Positions 53,379-62,417 of a stretch of DNA of 64,000 bases are shown here, piece by piece. The notes below the pieces were generated by a model that saw only the letters and a program-made list of their open reading frames with translations, was not told where the DNA came from and did no database searches. Location of the stretch: the NCBI RefSeq assembly GCF_023078455.1, contig NZ_CP095740.1, forward strand, positions 4,554,501 through 4,618,500, given 5' to 3'. The DNA is from Luteibacter aegosomatis (lineage in GTDB: Bacteria > Pseudomonadota > Gammaproteobacteria > Xanthomonadales > Rhodanobacteraceae). The position numbers were made by a program, and so were the translations under genes. Numbering within the stretch: the stretch's first letter is position 1; each line of letters opens with the position of its first letter.

Positions 53379-54247
53379 CGCCGATACGATCGGCTCCCAC
53401 CCTTCGGTAGGCATCTCGTCGAAATCATGCCATCGATGGGCCCACTCCTTCGGGCAGCCATCTCGTCGAGACCTTGCTACCGAAGGGGGAGGAGCCGATT
53501 CGCCGATACGATCGGCTCCCACCCTTCGGTAGGCATCTCGTCGAAATCATGCCGCCGATGGGCCCACTCCTTCGGGCAGCCATCTCGTCGAGACCTTGCT
53601 ACCGAAGGGGGAGGAGCCGATTCGCCGATACGATCGGCTCCCACCCTTCGGTAGGCATCTCGTCGAAATCATGCCATCGATGGGCCCACTCCTTCGGGCA
53701 ACCATCTCGTCGAGACCTTGCTACCGAAGGGGGGGAGGAGCCGATTCGCCGATACGATCGGCTCCCACCCTTCGGTAGGCATCTCGTCGAAATCATGCCG
53801 CCGATGGGCCCACTCCTTCGGGCAGCCATCTCGTCGAGGCCTTGCTACCGAAGGGGGGAGGAGCCGATTCGCCGATACGATCGGCTCCCACCCTTCGGTA
53901 GGCATCTCGTCGAAATCATGCCACCGATGGGCCCACTCCTTCGGGCAGCCATCTCGTCGAGACCTTGCTACCGAAGGGGGGAGGAGCCGATTCGCCGATA
54001 CGATCGGCTCCCACCCTTCGGTAGGCATCTCGTCGAAATCATGCCATCGATGGGCCCACTCCTTCGGGCAGCCATCTCGTCGAGACCTTGCTACCGAAGG
54101 GGGGAGGAGCCGATTCGCCGATACGATCGGCTCCCACCCTTCGGTAGGCATCTCGTCGAAATCATGCCGCCGATGGGCCCACTCCTTCGGGCAGCCATCT
54201 CGTCGAGGCCTTGCTACCGAAGGGGTGGGAGCCGATCGTATCGGCGA
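53379..54247. repeat. Seven-copy tandem array of a ~123-bp palindromic unit
   Basis: The unit begins CGCCGATACGATCGGCTCCC. Copies start at 53379, 53501, 53623, 53747, 53870, 53993 and 54116, giving periods of 122, 122, 124, 123, 123 and 123 bp. The whole length variation comes from a G-run near each unit end (5, 5, 7, 6, 6, 6 G's). Each unit is an inverted repeat and has two related halves, one with CATCTCGTCGAAATC and one with CATCTCGTCGAGACC. Only the last copy has the complete right arm (CTACCGAAGGGGTGGGAGCC...). Frames remain open on both strands, but the 1-2 bp length shifts break them, so it is not coding. It fills the whole Lhr/GH20 convergent gap. Confidence 0.95.
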
Positions 54248-54258
54248 ATCGGGCCACC

Positions 54259-56520
54259 TCAGCGCAACTGGATATCCGCGATCACCCACATCTTCGGCCC
54301 CGGCTTGCCGGTGATCACGAAGCACAGGTCGTGCGTGCCCTCGCGCTTGGGCAACACGCCCTGCAACGTGGCACGCCCGTCCTTGGCCTTGGACAGGTCG
54401 ATGGTGCTCAGCTTGGGGCCGTCGCAGGTGTCCTGGTGGATCTCGATCTCGCCCGCGCGCGAACGCGACTTGCGCGACACGACGTTCTTGGCGGCCTTCC
54501 ACAGCGCGTAGTTGTAGGGGAGGCGATCGACGCTGATCGTCGCGCCGTAGCGGCCGTCCAGCGGCACGCTCTTCCAGATCCAGCAGGTGTTCATGATGTC
54601 GGCCTTGTAGATCGGCCGCACGCCGTCGACCATCTCCGGCGCCTCGATGCGCAACGGAAGATCGTCGGTGCAGGTATCCAGTTGCACGCTCGTGCGATGC
54701 AGCAGCGACTTCGCGTCGATCGCTTCCTCGCGCACGCCGGCCAGCCCGAAGCCGCCTTCGAACGTATTGGCCTTGACGGTAGTGGGCAGGCTCACGTCGA
54801 ACGGGGCGGTATAGGCCTCCGATTGCGGCGTCGGCGTGGTCCCGTCGGTGGTGTAACGCACCGTGCCGTAGCCGGTCTGGCTGGACAGCGTGACGCGCGC
54901 GCCGTCCTTGCCCGCGGGAGCCACGGAGATCGCGACGGCGAAAGCGCTGTCGGCGGGGATGATCCCGGCCGAGCGATAGCGCGCCATCTGCACGGGCAGG
55001 CGCGCAAGGAAGCCGTTCCAGTCGGCGCGCGACGACCAGGTGCGCTCGGCGAAAGCGGCCATGCGCGGGAACGTCGCATGCTGGATGCGGTACCAGTCGT
55101 GCATGTGCTCGGTGAACAGCGTCGCCTCGGCGCCCAGCACGTGCTCGGCCTTGTCGGCGCCGATCCCCGGCACCATGGGGTCGAAGTCGTAGAGCGTCTT
55201 CAGCGTCTCGTCCGAGGGACGGCCCGGCGGCTCGTCGGGAAGGCTGGACTGCACGCGGTCGAGATACAGGACGGGCGAGGGCGCCAGCACCACGTCGTGG
55301 CCGGCGTTGGCGGCCTTGATCGCGCCCTCGGTACCGCGCCAGGACATCACCGTGGCGCTCGCCGGCACCTTTCCGTCGAGGATCTCGTCCCAGCCGATCA
55401 GGCGACGGCCATGCTTGTCGAGGTAATCGCCGATGCGGGCGATGAACCAGCCCTGCATTTTTTCCTCGTCGTCGATGCCCAGCGTCTTCATGCGCGCCTG
55501 CACCGCCTTGGAGCGCTCCCATTCGTCCTTCGCGGCCTCGTCGCCGCCGACGTGGATGTACGAGGAGGGGAAGATCTCCATCACCTCGTCGAGCACGTCC
55601 TGGAGGAACACGAACGTGGCGTCGTCGGTGTTGAACAGGGCCGTGTTGACGCCCCAGTCGGACGACACCTTCTTGGGTTTGCCCGTGCCGTACTGCGGAT
55701 AGGCGGCCACGGCGGCCTGCGCATGCCCCGGCATCTCGATCTCGGGCACCACGGTGATGTGCCGCTCGGCGGCATAGGCCACGATCTGCTTCGCGTCGTC
55801 CTTGGTGTAGAAGCCGCAGTAGCTGTCGCCGCCGGCCGTGTCCGATCCCACCGCCTTGCGGCACGAACCCACCTCGGTGAGCTTGGGATACTTGTCGATC
55901 TTCAGGCGCCAGCCCTGGTCGTCGGTGAGATGCCAGTGGAAGGTGTTGAGCTTGTGCATCGCCATCTGGTCGATCAGGTGCTCGATGTCGTGCACCGACT
56001 GGAAGTGGCGGCTGGAATCGAGCATCAGGCCACGCCAGGCGAAGCGCGGCGCGTCGACGATGTGCACGCCCGGCACGCCGTTCTGCGAAGCGGGATCGGT
56101 CAGCAGCTGCCAGTAGGTGACCGCGCCGTAGAACAGGCCGGTCTCGTCGTTGGCGGCGATGCGCACGCCCTTGGCGTCCACGTCGAGCGCGTAGGCCTCG
56201 TGGCCCTTGACGGTGGATTGCGTCACCAGCGAGATGCCCCCGCCGGGCTTGCCCTCGACGATGGGCGGTGCGAAACCGCGGGCCAGGCGAATCCAGCCCT
56301 GCAACTGTCCGGCCACGCGTTTCGCCGCCGTGTCGCCCGGGGCCACCACGATGGGCGTCTTCGCGTCGATGCGGAAGTGGCCGGGCGTGCGCGTGAGTTG
56401 CGCGGGCATGGGAATCAACGAGAGCGGCGTCGTGTCGACGGGGCCACCGGCTTGCTTCGGCGCCTGGGTGGCGCAGGCGGACAGGCCCAGGACGAGGGCG
56501 GCGAGGAGGATACGGCGCAT
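54259..56520 (-). CDS. GH20 beta-N-acetylhexosaminidase, lipoprotein
   Basis: A 753-residue enzyme. The N-terminus has a lipobox LSAC with Cys16, so it is probably an outer- or inner-membrane-anchored periplasmic lipoprotein. The GH20b domain (LSLIPMPAQLTRTPGHFRIDAKTP) precedes the catalytic barrel: RGLMLDSSRHF, HWHLTDDQGWRLKI, PEIEMPGHAQA, and IHVGGDEA with the catalytic Asp327-Glu328 pair. A C-terminal beta-sandwich region follows. It removes terminal GlcNAc or GalNAc from chito-oligosaccharides or glycans by substrate-assisted catalysis. It is downstream of the TonB receptor gene but separated by a terminator. Confidence 0.95.
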   Translation of the reverse strand: MRRILLAALVLGLSACATQAPKQAGGPVDTTPLSLIPMPAQLTRTPGHFRIDAKTPIVVAPGDTAAKRVAGQLQGWIRLARGFAPPIVEGKPGGGISLVTQSTVKGHEAYALDVDAKGVRIAANDETGLFYGAVTYWQLLTDPASQNGVPGVHIVDAPRFAWRGLMLDSSRHFQSVHDIEHLIDQMAMHKLNTFHWHLTDDQGWRLKIDKYPKLTEVGSCRKAVGSDTAGGDSYCGFYTKDDAKQIVAYAAERHITVVPEIEMPGHAQAAVAAYPQYGTGKPKKVSSDWGVNTALFNTDDATFVFLQDVLDEVMEIFPSSYIHVGGDEAAKDEWERSKAVQARMKTLGIDDEEKMQGWFIARIGDYLDKHGRRLIGWDEILDGKVPASATVMSWRGTEGAIKAANAGHDVVLAPSPVLYLDRVQSSLPDEPPGRPSDETLKTLYDFDPMVPGIGADKAEHVLGAEATLFTEHMHDWYRIQHATFPRMAAFAERTWSSRADWNGFLARLPVQMARYRSAGIIPADSAFAVAISVAPAGKDGARVTLSSQTGYGTVRYTTDGTTPTPQSEAYTAPFDVSLPTTVKANTFEGGFGLAGVREEAIDAKSLLHRTSVQLDTCTDDLPLRIEAPEMVDGVRPIYKADIMNTCWIWKSVPLDGRYGATISVDRLPYNYALWKAAKNVVSRKSRSRAGEIEIHQDTCDGPKLSTIDLSKAKDGRATLQGVLPKREGTHDLCFVITGKPGPKMWVIADIQLR

Positions 56521-56621
56521 CGGGATTCCCTGTGTTTCGAAACCTTGAACGTGAAACGTAAGGGGTGGCTCGTGGATCGTAAAGTGCCTTGGTGACGGTG
56601 GGTGTCGCGAAAAGCAGGCGG

Positions 56622-56722
56622 AAGACGCTGGGTTCCGGCCTTCGCAGGAACGGCATGAGGTTTGCCGAGACGGTTCTTACCCTCCCACGTCGTCCCCGCG
56701 AAGGCCGGAATCCAGCGTCTTC
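56622..56722. repeat. REP-type palindrome pair
   Basis: AAGACGCTGGGTTCCGGCCT... at 56622-56652 faces its imperfect complement at 56688-56722 (...GGCCGGAATCCAGCGTCTT). The family is that of 6451 and 46610. It lies between the TonB receptor's terminator and GH20; the rest of the 56521-56833 gap shows only this and the terminator. Confidence 0.72.
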
Positions 56723-56736
56723 TTTCCGTCCGCCGC

Positions 56737-56773
56737 AAAAAAAACGGGCCCGGAAAGCACATCGCCGGGCCCG
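56737..56773 (-). terminator. Rho-independent terminator of the TonB receptor gene
   Basis: Read on the minus strand, CGGGCCCGG and CCGGGCCCG form a 9-bp stem with an 11-nt loop, followed by eight T's (the A-run at 56737-56744 on the + strand). It lies 61 bp after the receptor stop. Confidence 0.88.
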
Positions 56774-56833
56774 AGGGGAATGAAGCTTCGAGGGGTGTCG
56801 CGGCCTTCCGTGGCCGCGTATCCATGACGCTCG

Positions 56834-59566
56834 TCAGAGGTCGAAATGCACCGAGGCCATGTAGCGACGGCCGGTGGTGTACCTGGCGACCGGCAACGAC
56901 TTGGTGCCGATGTACTGCTTGTATTCCTCGTTGGTCAGGTTCATGCCCGCGAGGGTGAACGAGACCTTGTCGTTGAGCTTGTAACCCAACGTGGCGCCGA
57001 GATCGGCGTAGTCCTCGGTGGTGGCCGGCGGCGCACCGGCGACGTAGCCGCCCGCCAGGTACTTGCTGCGCCAGTTGTACGTGATGCGTGCGCTGAAGGC
57101 GCCCATTTCGTAGTACGGGCTGAGCGAGTAGGCGTTCTTCGAGTTGTACGGCAGCGCGCCGCCCGCATCGAGGGTGCCCTTGGCATAGGTGTAGTTGGCG
57201 GTCACGCCGAAGCCGGTCTCGCCGAACGCCTGCTGGTAGCTGAGGCTGCCGCCCCTGATCTTGCCCGAGCCGACGTTTTCCGGACGGCTCACGTCGTAGG
57301 TGCAGAAGCCGTCGGCCGTGCACAGGCCCGCGGCGAGCTGCGAGGCGAACGTTGCCGGATCGGTCGAGGTGGCGGAGTTGAAGTGGCGCTCCTGGACCAC
57401 GTCCTGGAACACGTAGTCGTCGACCTTCTTGTAGAAGCCGGTGAGGGCCAGGTACGACTGCGGCGCGAAGTACCACTCGGCGGACAGCGAGAAGTTCTTC
57501 GACTTGTACGGCTTGATGTTGGCGTTGCCGCCCGCGCCGGTGAGCACGGTGTCGTTGAGGAACAGGTTGTTCACCTGCAGGTTGTAAGGCGCGCGGGCGA
57601 TCACCTTGGCCGCGGCGAAGCGCAGCACCACGTCCTCGGCGAGATCGTAGGCGACGTTCAACGACGGCAGCCAGTTCTTCGTGGTCTGCGAAGCCTTCAC
57701 GTACGTACCCGCCGGCGCCGGCAGCACGGGCGCGCCGAGGTAGTTGTAGCCGTAGCCGTCGGTCTTGGTGTCGACGTAGCGGATACCCACGTTGCCGTGG
57801 AAATCGCCGCCGGCGAAGTTCGCCTGGGCGTAGGCCGCGTTGGTCTTCTCGATGATCTTGAACGTGCCGTTGAGGAACGTGCCCGGATCCTCGTTGCCGC
57901 CGTTGGTGCTGCGCACCCAGGCGTACTGCGCATCCGGGTCGGGCATGATGTGGCTGGCCGCACCGTCCCACAGGCCGACGCCGCTGAGGTTCGTGTAGCC
58001 CGAGGTACCCAGGTCGGCGAGCGAGATGGGTGCGTTGGGGCCGTACACGTGGGCGTTCATCGCCTCCTCGTGGCGATTCCAGCGGTAACCCACCTGGATT
58101 TCGTTGAAGAAGCTGTCGAAGTTCTTGCTGAAGTCGAGCTGGCCGTACGTATCGCGCGAATGGGCGTCGTAGTCGCCGTAGTTGCCCGGCCAGCCGCCGA
58201 GGCCCGGGGCGTCGCCCATGTGCCAGTTGGCCGGATTGCGCGCGGCCGCCGGGCTGTCGAAGTTGAAGCCGTGGTTGATGTCCCAGGTATAGCCGCCGCC
58301 GTAGACCGGCTCCATCACCGCCTGGGAGATGTCGTTGTTCACCGCCTTGCTGTAACCGGCCGCGCCGCCGAGGGTCCAGCTGTCGCCGCGATAGGTGGAC
58401 TTCACGTCGAATGCCGAAGTGCGCACCACCGACTTGCGGATGTTGCTGTCGAAGGTGCCCTGGGCGATGGCCGGGCAGCCCACGTTATCGTTGCCGCAGA
58501 CGTGGCCGCCGGTGATGACGCCGTTCGGACCCGGGGTGAAGCTGGTGATGTTGCCCAGCGTGCCGGACGAGCCGGTGAACGGGTAGAGCGACTGGTTCCA
58601 GTTGTCGAAGTTTTCGCGGATGAACAGCGAGTTGACGTCGATGTCCCAGTTATCGGTCGGTCGGACCTGGAAACCGAGCGTGGCGGTGTCGCGCTTGCGC
58701 TTCTGCTGGAAGTACGCCGCATTGACTTCGTCGGGTACCTTGGCATTCGGGTCCAGCGTGCCGTTGGCGATGCCGTCGGCGACGTACGGGCTGGCCGCCC
58801 ACTTCGATACGGGGCTGTAGCTGAAGATTTCCAGGCCACGGCGATCGATCTTCTCTTCGTAATGCTGCAACGAAGCGATCATGCCGAAGGTGTTGGAGGT
58901 GTTCTTCCAGCTGTACAGCACCGAGCCGGACGGACGGCTTCCGTTGCTGGCCTGGTCGTTGTAGTTCAGGCCGAAGCTGCCGCGGATGGTGTTGGCCGGC
59001 AGGTCGAGCGGCTGCAGCGTATGCAGCATCACCGTGCCGCCGAGGCTACCCTCGGGCAGGCGCGCTTCGGGCGACTTGAACACTTCCAGGCGACCGATGA
59101 TTTCCGGCGCGAGCATGGTGAAGTCGAAGCCGCGATTGGGCTGCGCACCGTACTGCCACGGCGTCTGCGAGATCGGCTGGCCGTTGAGGAAGGTGAGGTT
59201 GAGGCTGGGATCGGTACCGTCGATCGATACGCGGTCGCCCTGGCCGAACTGGCGATCGATCACGACGCCGGGAATCTGCGTCATGGCCTCGGCCACGTTG
59301 GTGTTGGGGAACTTGCCGATGTCCTCGGCGGTGACCGCTTCGACCACCGCGTCGGCGTTGCGCTTGGTGTCGAGCGACTTCTCCAGGCTGGCGCGGATGC
59401 CCGTGACCGTCACGCCCTCGAGCTGGGCGGCCTTGGCGGCATCGGCTTTTTCCTGGGCGGTCTGGGTATGGGCGGGCTGCGTCGTGTCCTGCGCGACGGC
59501 CGTTCCGGCGATACAACACAATCCGGCGATGATGCTCGCCGTGAGCAGGTTCCTGCGATGCGACAT
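56834..59566 (-). CDS. TonB-dependent receptor (carbohydrate/chito-oligosaccharide type)
   Basis: A 910-residue outer-membrane receptor. Signal peptide MSHRRNLLTASIIAGLCCIAGTAVA, plug domain starting LEGVTVTGIRASLEKSLDTKRNADAVVEAVTAEDIGKFPNTNVAEAMTQIPGVVIDR, then the barrel ending RRYMASVHFDL with terminal aromatic-hydrophobic residues. The 'GIRASLEKSLDTKRNADAVVEAV' plug start is typical of the xanthomonad TonB transporters for carbohydrates. It sits between the kinase and GH20 genes, which favours import of GlcNAc-containing oligosaccharides. The exact ligand is inferred from context. Confidence 0.93.
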   Translation of the reverse strand: MSHRRNLLTASIIAGLCCIAGTAVAQDTTQPAHTQTAQEKADAAKAAQLEGVTVTGIRASLEKSLDTKRNADAVVEAVTAEDIGKFPNTNVAEAMTQIPGVVIDRQFGQGDRVSIDGTDPSLNLTFLNGQPISQTPWQYGAQPNRGFDFTMLAPEIIGRLEVFKSPEARLPEGSLGGTVMLHTLQPLDLPANTIRGSFGLNYNDQASNGSRPSGSVLYSWKNTSNTFGMIASLQHYEEKIDRRGLEIFSYSPVSKWAASPYVADGIANGTLDPNAKVPDEVNAAYFQQKRKRDTATLGFQVRPTDNWDIDVNSLFIRENFDNWNQSLYPFTGSSGTLGNITSFTPGPNGVITGGHVCGNDNVGCPAIAQGTFDSNIRKSVVRTSAFDVKSTYRGDSWTLGGAAGYSKAVNNDISQAVMEPVYGGGYTWDINHGFNFDSPAAARNPANWHMGDAPGLGGWPGNYGDYDAHSRDTYGQLDFSKNFDSFFNEIQVGYRWNRHEEAMNAHVYGPNAPISLADLGTSGYTNLSGVGLWDGAASHIMPDPDAQYAWVRSTNGGNEDPGTFLNGTFKIIEKTNAAYAQANFAGGDFHGNVGIRYVDTKTDGYGYNYLGAPVLPAPAGTYVKASQTTKNWLPSLNVAYDLAEDVVLRFAAAKVIARAPYNLQVNNLFLNDTVLTGAGGNANIKPYKSKNFSLSAEWYFAPQSYLALTGFYKKVDDYVFQDVVQERHFNSATSTDPATFASQLAAGLCTADGFCTYDVSRPENVGSGKIRGGSLSYQQAFGETGFGVTANYTYAKGTLDAGGALPYNSKNAYSLSPYYEMGAFSARITYNWRSKYLAGGYVAGAPPATTEDYADLGATLGYKLNDKVSFTLAGMNLTNEEYKQYIGTKSLPVARYTTGRRYMASVHFDL

Positions 59567-59662
59567 GGTGTCCTCCCCTCAGAGGATGAATGTTTTGCGA
59601 TCGATGGGGCCTCGCGGCCCCGGCTTCCTAACTTGACGCGTGACGCGTTCCTTTCCCGCTCT

Positions 59663-60682
59663 TCAATGAGCGGTCGAACCGTGCAGGTAGAGACCGGCGG
59701 CACCGATCACACCCAACTGTCCGTGGTCCATCAGACGTACCGGCACTTGCTGTAGAAAGGCGCGCATGACGCCCTTGTTGAAAAACCTGTTGGCGAAGCT
59801 GCTGGCGAGCAGGCGGTCGCGTACCTGCGGCAGGATGCCGCCGGCGAGGTACACGCCGCCGCGGGCACCGTAGAGCAGGGCGAGGTCGCCCACGAAACTG
59901 CCGAGCAGCCCGCAGAAGACGTCCAGCGCCTCGACCGCGGCGGGATCGCTCCCGTCCAGCGCGGCGCGCGTCACGTCCGAAGGCTCGGCCAGCGTCGCGG
60001 TCGTGCCGCGCAGCGTCGAGATGGCCCGGTAGAGATTGACGAGGCCGGGGCCCGAAAGCGCCGCCTCGTACGACACGTAGTCGCGACCGCGGGCGAGTTC
60101 GCGAAGGATCGCCATCTCGCGCTCGTTGCCCGGCGCGAGCGAGATCTGTCCCGCCTCGGTGGGCAACACGGTGGCGTGCGGCGAACCCGGCAACAGCACG
60201 GCGGAACCCAGTCCGGTGCCCGGCCCCATCACCAGCACCGGGCCCGTCGCCGGGGCGACGCTGGTGGGGATGATAGGCTGGGTTTCGTGGGTCTGCAGGA
60301 ACTGGCAGGCGTAGGCGACGGCCTCGAAATCGTTGACCACGGCGAGGCCGGCGAGGCCGAGCGCGTCGCGGATGTCACCGATGGAGACAGACCACGGCAG
60401 GTTCTCGTTCACCACGGCATCGCCGAGCACGTAACCGGCGGACGCCACGGCGCAATGCTTCACCGCGGCCTGGCCGTCGAGATGCGTCACGAAGTCCTGC
60501 AGCACGGCGGTGAGGCTCGGCCAGTCGGCGCAGGCATAGCGTTCGTAGCGCAACACCTCGATGCCGTCGCCGGCACGGCGCACGAGACCGATGCGGGCAT
60601 GCGTTCCGCCCACGTCGGCGGCGAGGAACGCCTCCGCCTGGGACGCACGCACGATCTCCCGCTGCTTGGCCGATTCGCCCAC
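59663..60682 (-). CDS. Glucokinase-family sugar kinase
   Basis: A 339-residue kinase of the Glk (PF02685) type. AFLAADVGGTHARIGLV is the phosphate-1 motif, VVNDFEAVAYA the sugar-binding block with the general base Asp, and VMGPGTGLGSAVLL the phosphate-2 block. It phosphorylates glucose or possibly GlcNAc in the cytoplasm. The frame is open to 60835, but the GTG at 60682 has GGGGAG at good spacing and starts directly before the fold; the longer start would put the operator region in the coding sequence. It is followed by the TonB receptor and divergent from the MFS porter. Confidence 0.9.
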   Translation of the reverse strand: MGESAKQREIVRASQAEAFLAADVGGTHARIGLVRRAGDGIEVLRYERYACADWPSLTAVLQDFVTHLDGQAAVKHCAVASAGYVLGDAVVNENLPWSVSIGDIRDALGLAGLAVVNDFEAVAYACQFLQTHETQPIIPTSVAPATGPVLVMGPGTGLGSAVLLPGSPHATVLPTEAGQISLAPGNEREMAILRELARGRDYVSYEAALSGPGLVNLYRAISTLRGTTATLAEPSDVTRAALDGSDPAAVEALDVFCGLLGSFVGDLALLYGARGGVYLAGGILPQVRDRLLASSFANRFFNKGVMRAFLQQVPVRLMDHGQLGVIGAAGLYLHGSTAH

Positions 60683-60765
60683 TCGATGCTCCCCGATGAT
60701 CGCCCTGACGTCGTCACGGTGAAAGTTCCATGACGGCTCGATTCGAGCGGAGTCTGGAAGCCGGA

Positions 60766-60779
60766 TGACAACGTTGTCA
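60766..60779. promoter_or_regulatory. LacI-type operator (kinase side)
   Basis: TGACAACGTTGTCA is a perfect 14-bp palindrome with a central CG, as in LacI-family operators. On the minus strand it contains a TTGACA-like -35 for the kinase gene. A related imperfect site, TGACGTCGTCA, is at 60706-60716. The LacI gene at 62418 is the likely regulator. Confidence 0.68.
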
Positions 60780-60968
60780 ATGGGACAAAAGGACAAGACA
60801 CGCGAATTTCCGTCATGCGGCGCAATAGCACTCATGCATGTGGTTTCAACGACTTGGGGAAAACGCCCCAGTTAGATCGTGATTATTCGCGGAGGCTCGC
60901 CATGCTGCGTTGCACCATCGAAAGTCCGGGAGGCCACGCCCCGTCCATGGGGGAGCAAGCATTCGCAT

Positions 60969-60982
60969 TGACAACGTTGCGC
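60969..60982. promoter_or_regulatory. LacI-type operator (MFS porter side)
   Basis: TGACAACGTTGCGC matches the first 11 of 14 positions of the perfect operator at 60766. With the preceding T it includes a consensus -35 TTGACA (60968-60973), so binding would block the porter promoter. Between these two sites the 377-bp gap 60683-61059 shows no gene. Confidence 0.6.
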
Positions 60983-61059
60983 GCACGAGTCAATAAAGGG
61001 ACAAATCGCCGCGCGCCCGACCGTTCCGGCACGCCACGCACAACCACCGGGGAGCACCC

Positions 61060-62349
61060 ATGTCGTCCACTTCGGCCGCCGTCGACCAGACGCGCCCATC
61101 CAGTCTGGTTCCGATGATCATCATCGGCGTCCTCTTCTTCATCTTCGGCTTCGTGACCTGGCTCAACGGCCCGCTGATCACCTTCGTGAAGCTGGCCTTC
61201 AACCTGGACGACGTCAACGCCTTCCTCGTGCCGATGGCGTTCTACCTCTCGTACTTCTTCCTCGCCCTGCCTTCGTCGTTCATCCTCAAGAAAACCGGCA
61301 TGAAGAAAGGCATGGGCTTGGGCCTGTTCGTGATGGCCATCGGCGCGGTGATGTTCGGCCAGTTCGTGACCATGCGCGTGTACCCGGGGGCCCTCGTCGG
61401 CCTGTTCGTGATCGGCGCGGGGCTTTCGCTGCTGCAGACGGCATCGAACCCGTATATCTCGATCCTCGGCCCCATCGAGAGCGGGGCGCAGCGCATCGCC
61501 TTCATGGGCATCTGCAACAAGCTCGCCGGCGCGGCCGCGCCGTTCGTGTTCAGCGCGGTGGTGATGAGCAACATCCGCACGTTCGGCGACCAGGTGGCCG
61601 CCACCACCGACCCGGTGCAGAAGGATGCCCTGCTCGCCGCCTTCGCCGCCAAGGTGCACATGCCGTACATGGTGATGGCCGGCCTGCTGGTGGTGCTGGC
61701 GATCTGGGTGGTGCGGTCGTCGCTGCCGGAGATCAAGCCGTCGAGCGACAACTCCGAGCGCGCCATCGGCCACGCGAAAGGCAGCCTCCTGAGCTTTCCG
61801 CACCTGTGGCTGGGCGTGCTCTGCCTGTTCGTCTACGTGGGCGTGGAAGTCATGGCGGGCGACGCCATCGGCACCTATGGCCAGGGCTTCGGCATGAACC
61901 CCGCCGACACGCAGCACTTCACCTCGTTCACCCTCATCGCAATGCTGGTCGGCTACGTGGCTGGCCTGGTGCTGATTCCCAGGTTCGTCTCCCAGCAGCG
62001 TTACCTGGCGTTCTCGGCGATCCTCGGCGTGGCGCTGTCGATCGGCACCTACCTGACCAGCGGCTACGTCTCGGTCGGACTGGTCGCGGCGCTGGGGTTC
62101 GCCAACGCCATGATGTGGCCGGCGATCTTCCCGCTGGCCATCAAGGGCCTGGGCCGGCTCACCGAGTTCGGGTCGGCCTTCCTCATCATGGGCATCGCCG
62201 GCGGCGCGATCATCCCGGTGATCTTCGCCCACCTGAAGCAGACCCACGATTTCCAGGCCGTGTTCCTCTGCATCATGGTGCCCTGCTACCTCTACATCCT
62301 GTACTACGGCGCGGCGGGCCACCGCGTCGGGCAACACGTCAGGGACTGA
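61060..62349 (+). CDS. Sugar MFS transporter (FucP/NagP-like)
   Basis: A 429-residue MFS porter with 12 predicted membrane segments. The N-terminal block FFIFGFVTWLNGPLITFVKLAFNLDDVNAFLVPMAFYLSYFFLALP and the LLQTASNPYISILGP segment are characteristic of the fucose/glucose-galactose/N-acetylglucosamine (FGHS) branch. GGGGAG precedes the ATG. Context with GH20, TonB receptor, kinase and LacI regulator favours GlcNAc or glucose uptake into the cytoplasm. It is likely repressed through the overlapping operator at 60969. Confidence 0.9.
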   Translation: MSSTSAAVDQTRPSSLVPMIIIGVLFFIFGFVTWLNGPLITFVKLAFNLDDVNAFLVPMAFYLSYFFLALPSSFILKKTGMKKGMGLGLFVMAIGAVMFGQFVTMRVYPGALVGLFVIGAGLSLLQTASNPYISILGPIESGAQRIAFMGICNKLAGAAAPFVFSAVVMSNIRTFGDQVAATTDPVQKDALLAAFAAKVHMPYMVMAGLLVVLAIWVVRSSLPEIKPSSDNSERAIGHAKGSLLSFPHLWLGVLCLFVYVGVEVMAGDAIGTYGQGFGMNPADTQHFTSFTLIAMLVGYVAGLVLIPRFVSQQRYLAFSAILGVALSIGTYLTSGYVSVGLVAALGFANAMMWPAIFPLAIKGLGRLTEFGSAFLIMGIAGGAIIPVIFAHLKQTHDFQAVFLCIMVPCYLYILYYGAAGHRVGQHVRD

Positions 62350-62370
62350 CGCACATATATCTTCGCCAGG

Positions 62371-62398
62371 AGACGGCCGTCCATTAGGATGGCCGTCT
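62371..62398 (+). terminator. Hairpin between the MFS porter and LacI genes
   Basis: AGACGGCCGTCC / GGATGGCCGTCT forms a 12-bp stem (one G-U pair) around ATTA, in the 68-bp gap. No T-run follows, so it may attenuate or separate expression of the two genes rather than fully terminate it. Confidence 0.5.
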
Positions 62399-62417
62399 TG
62401 CCATAGAGGGTCGTAGA

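Noticed and set aside
53379..54247. CRISPR array
   Set aside because: The repeats are contiguous ~123-bp units without unique spacers and no cas genes are near.
53474..54511. Long repetitive ORF across the tandem array (repeating RRYDRLPPFGRHLVEIM)
   Set aside because: The open frames arise from the palindromic unit on both strands; unit lengths of 122, 123 and 124 bp shift the frame between copies, so no conserved repeat protein is encoded.
53669..56656. Very long minus-strand ORF overlapping GH20
   Set aside because: It is an out-of-frame shadow of the GH20 gene fused to open repeat sequence; GH20 in the other frame has a signal, domains and catalytic residues.
60683..60835. N-terminal extension of the glucokinase-family protein
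   Set aside because: It covers the operator and promoter region; the GTG at 60682 has a proper Shine-Dalgarno and gives family-typical length.
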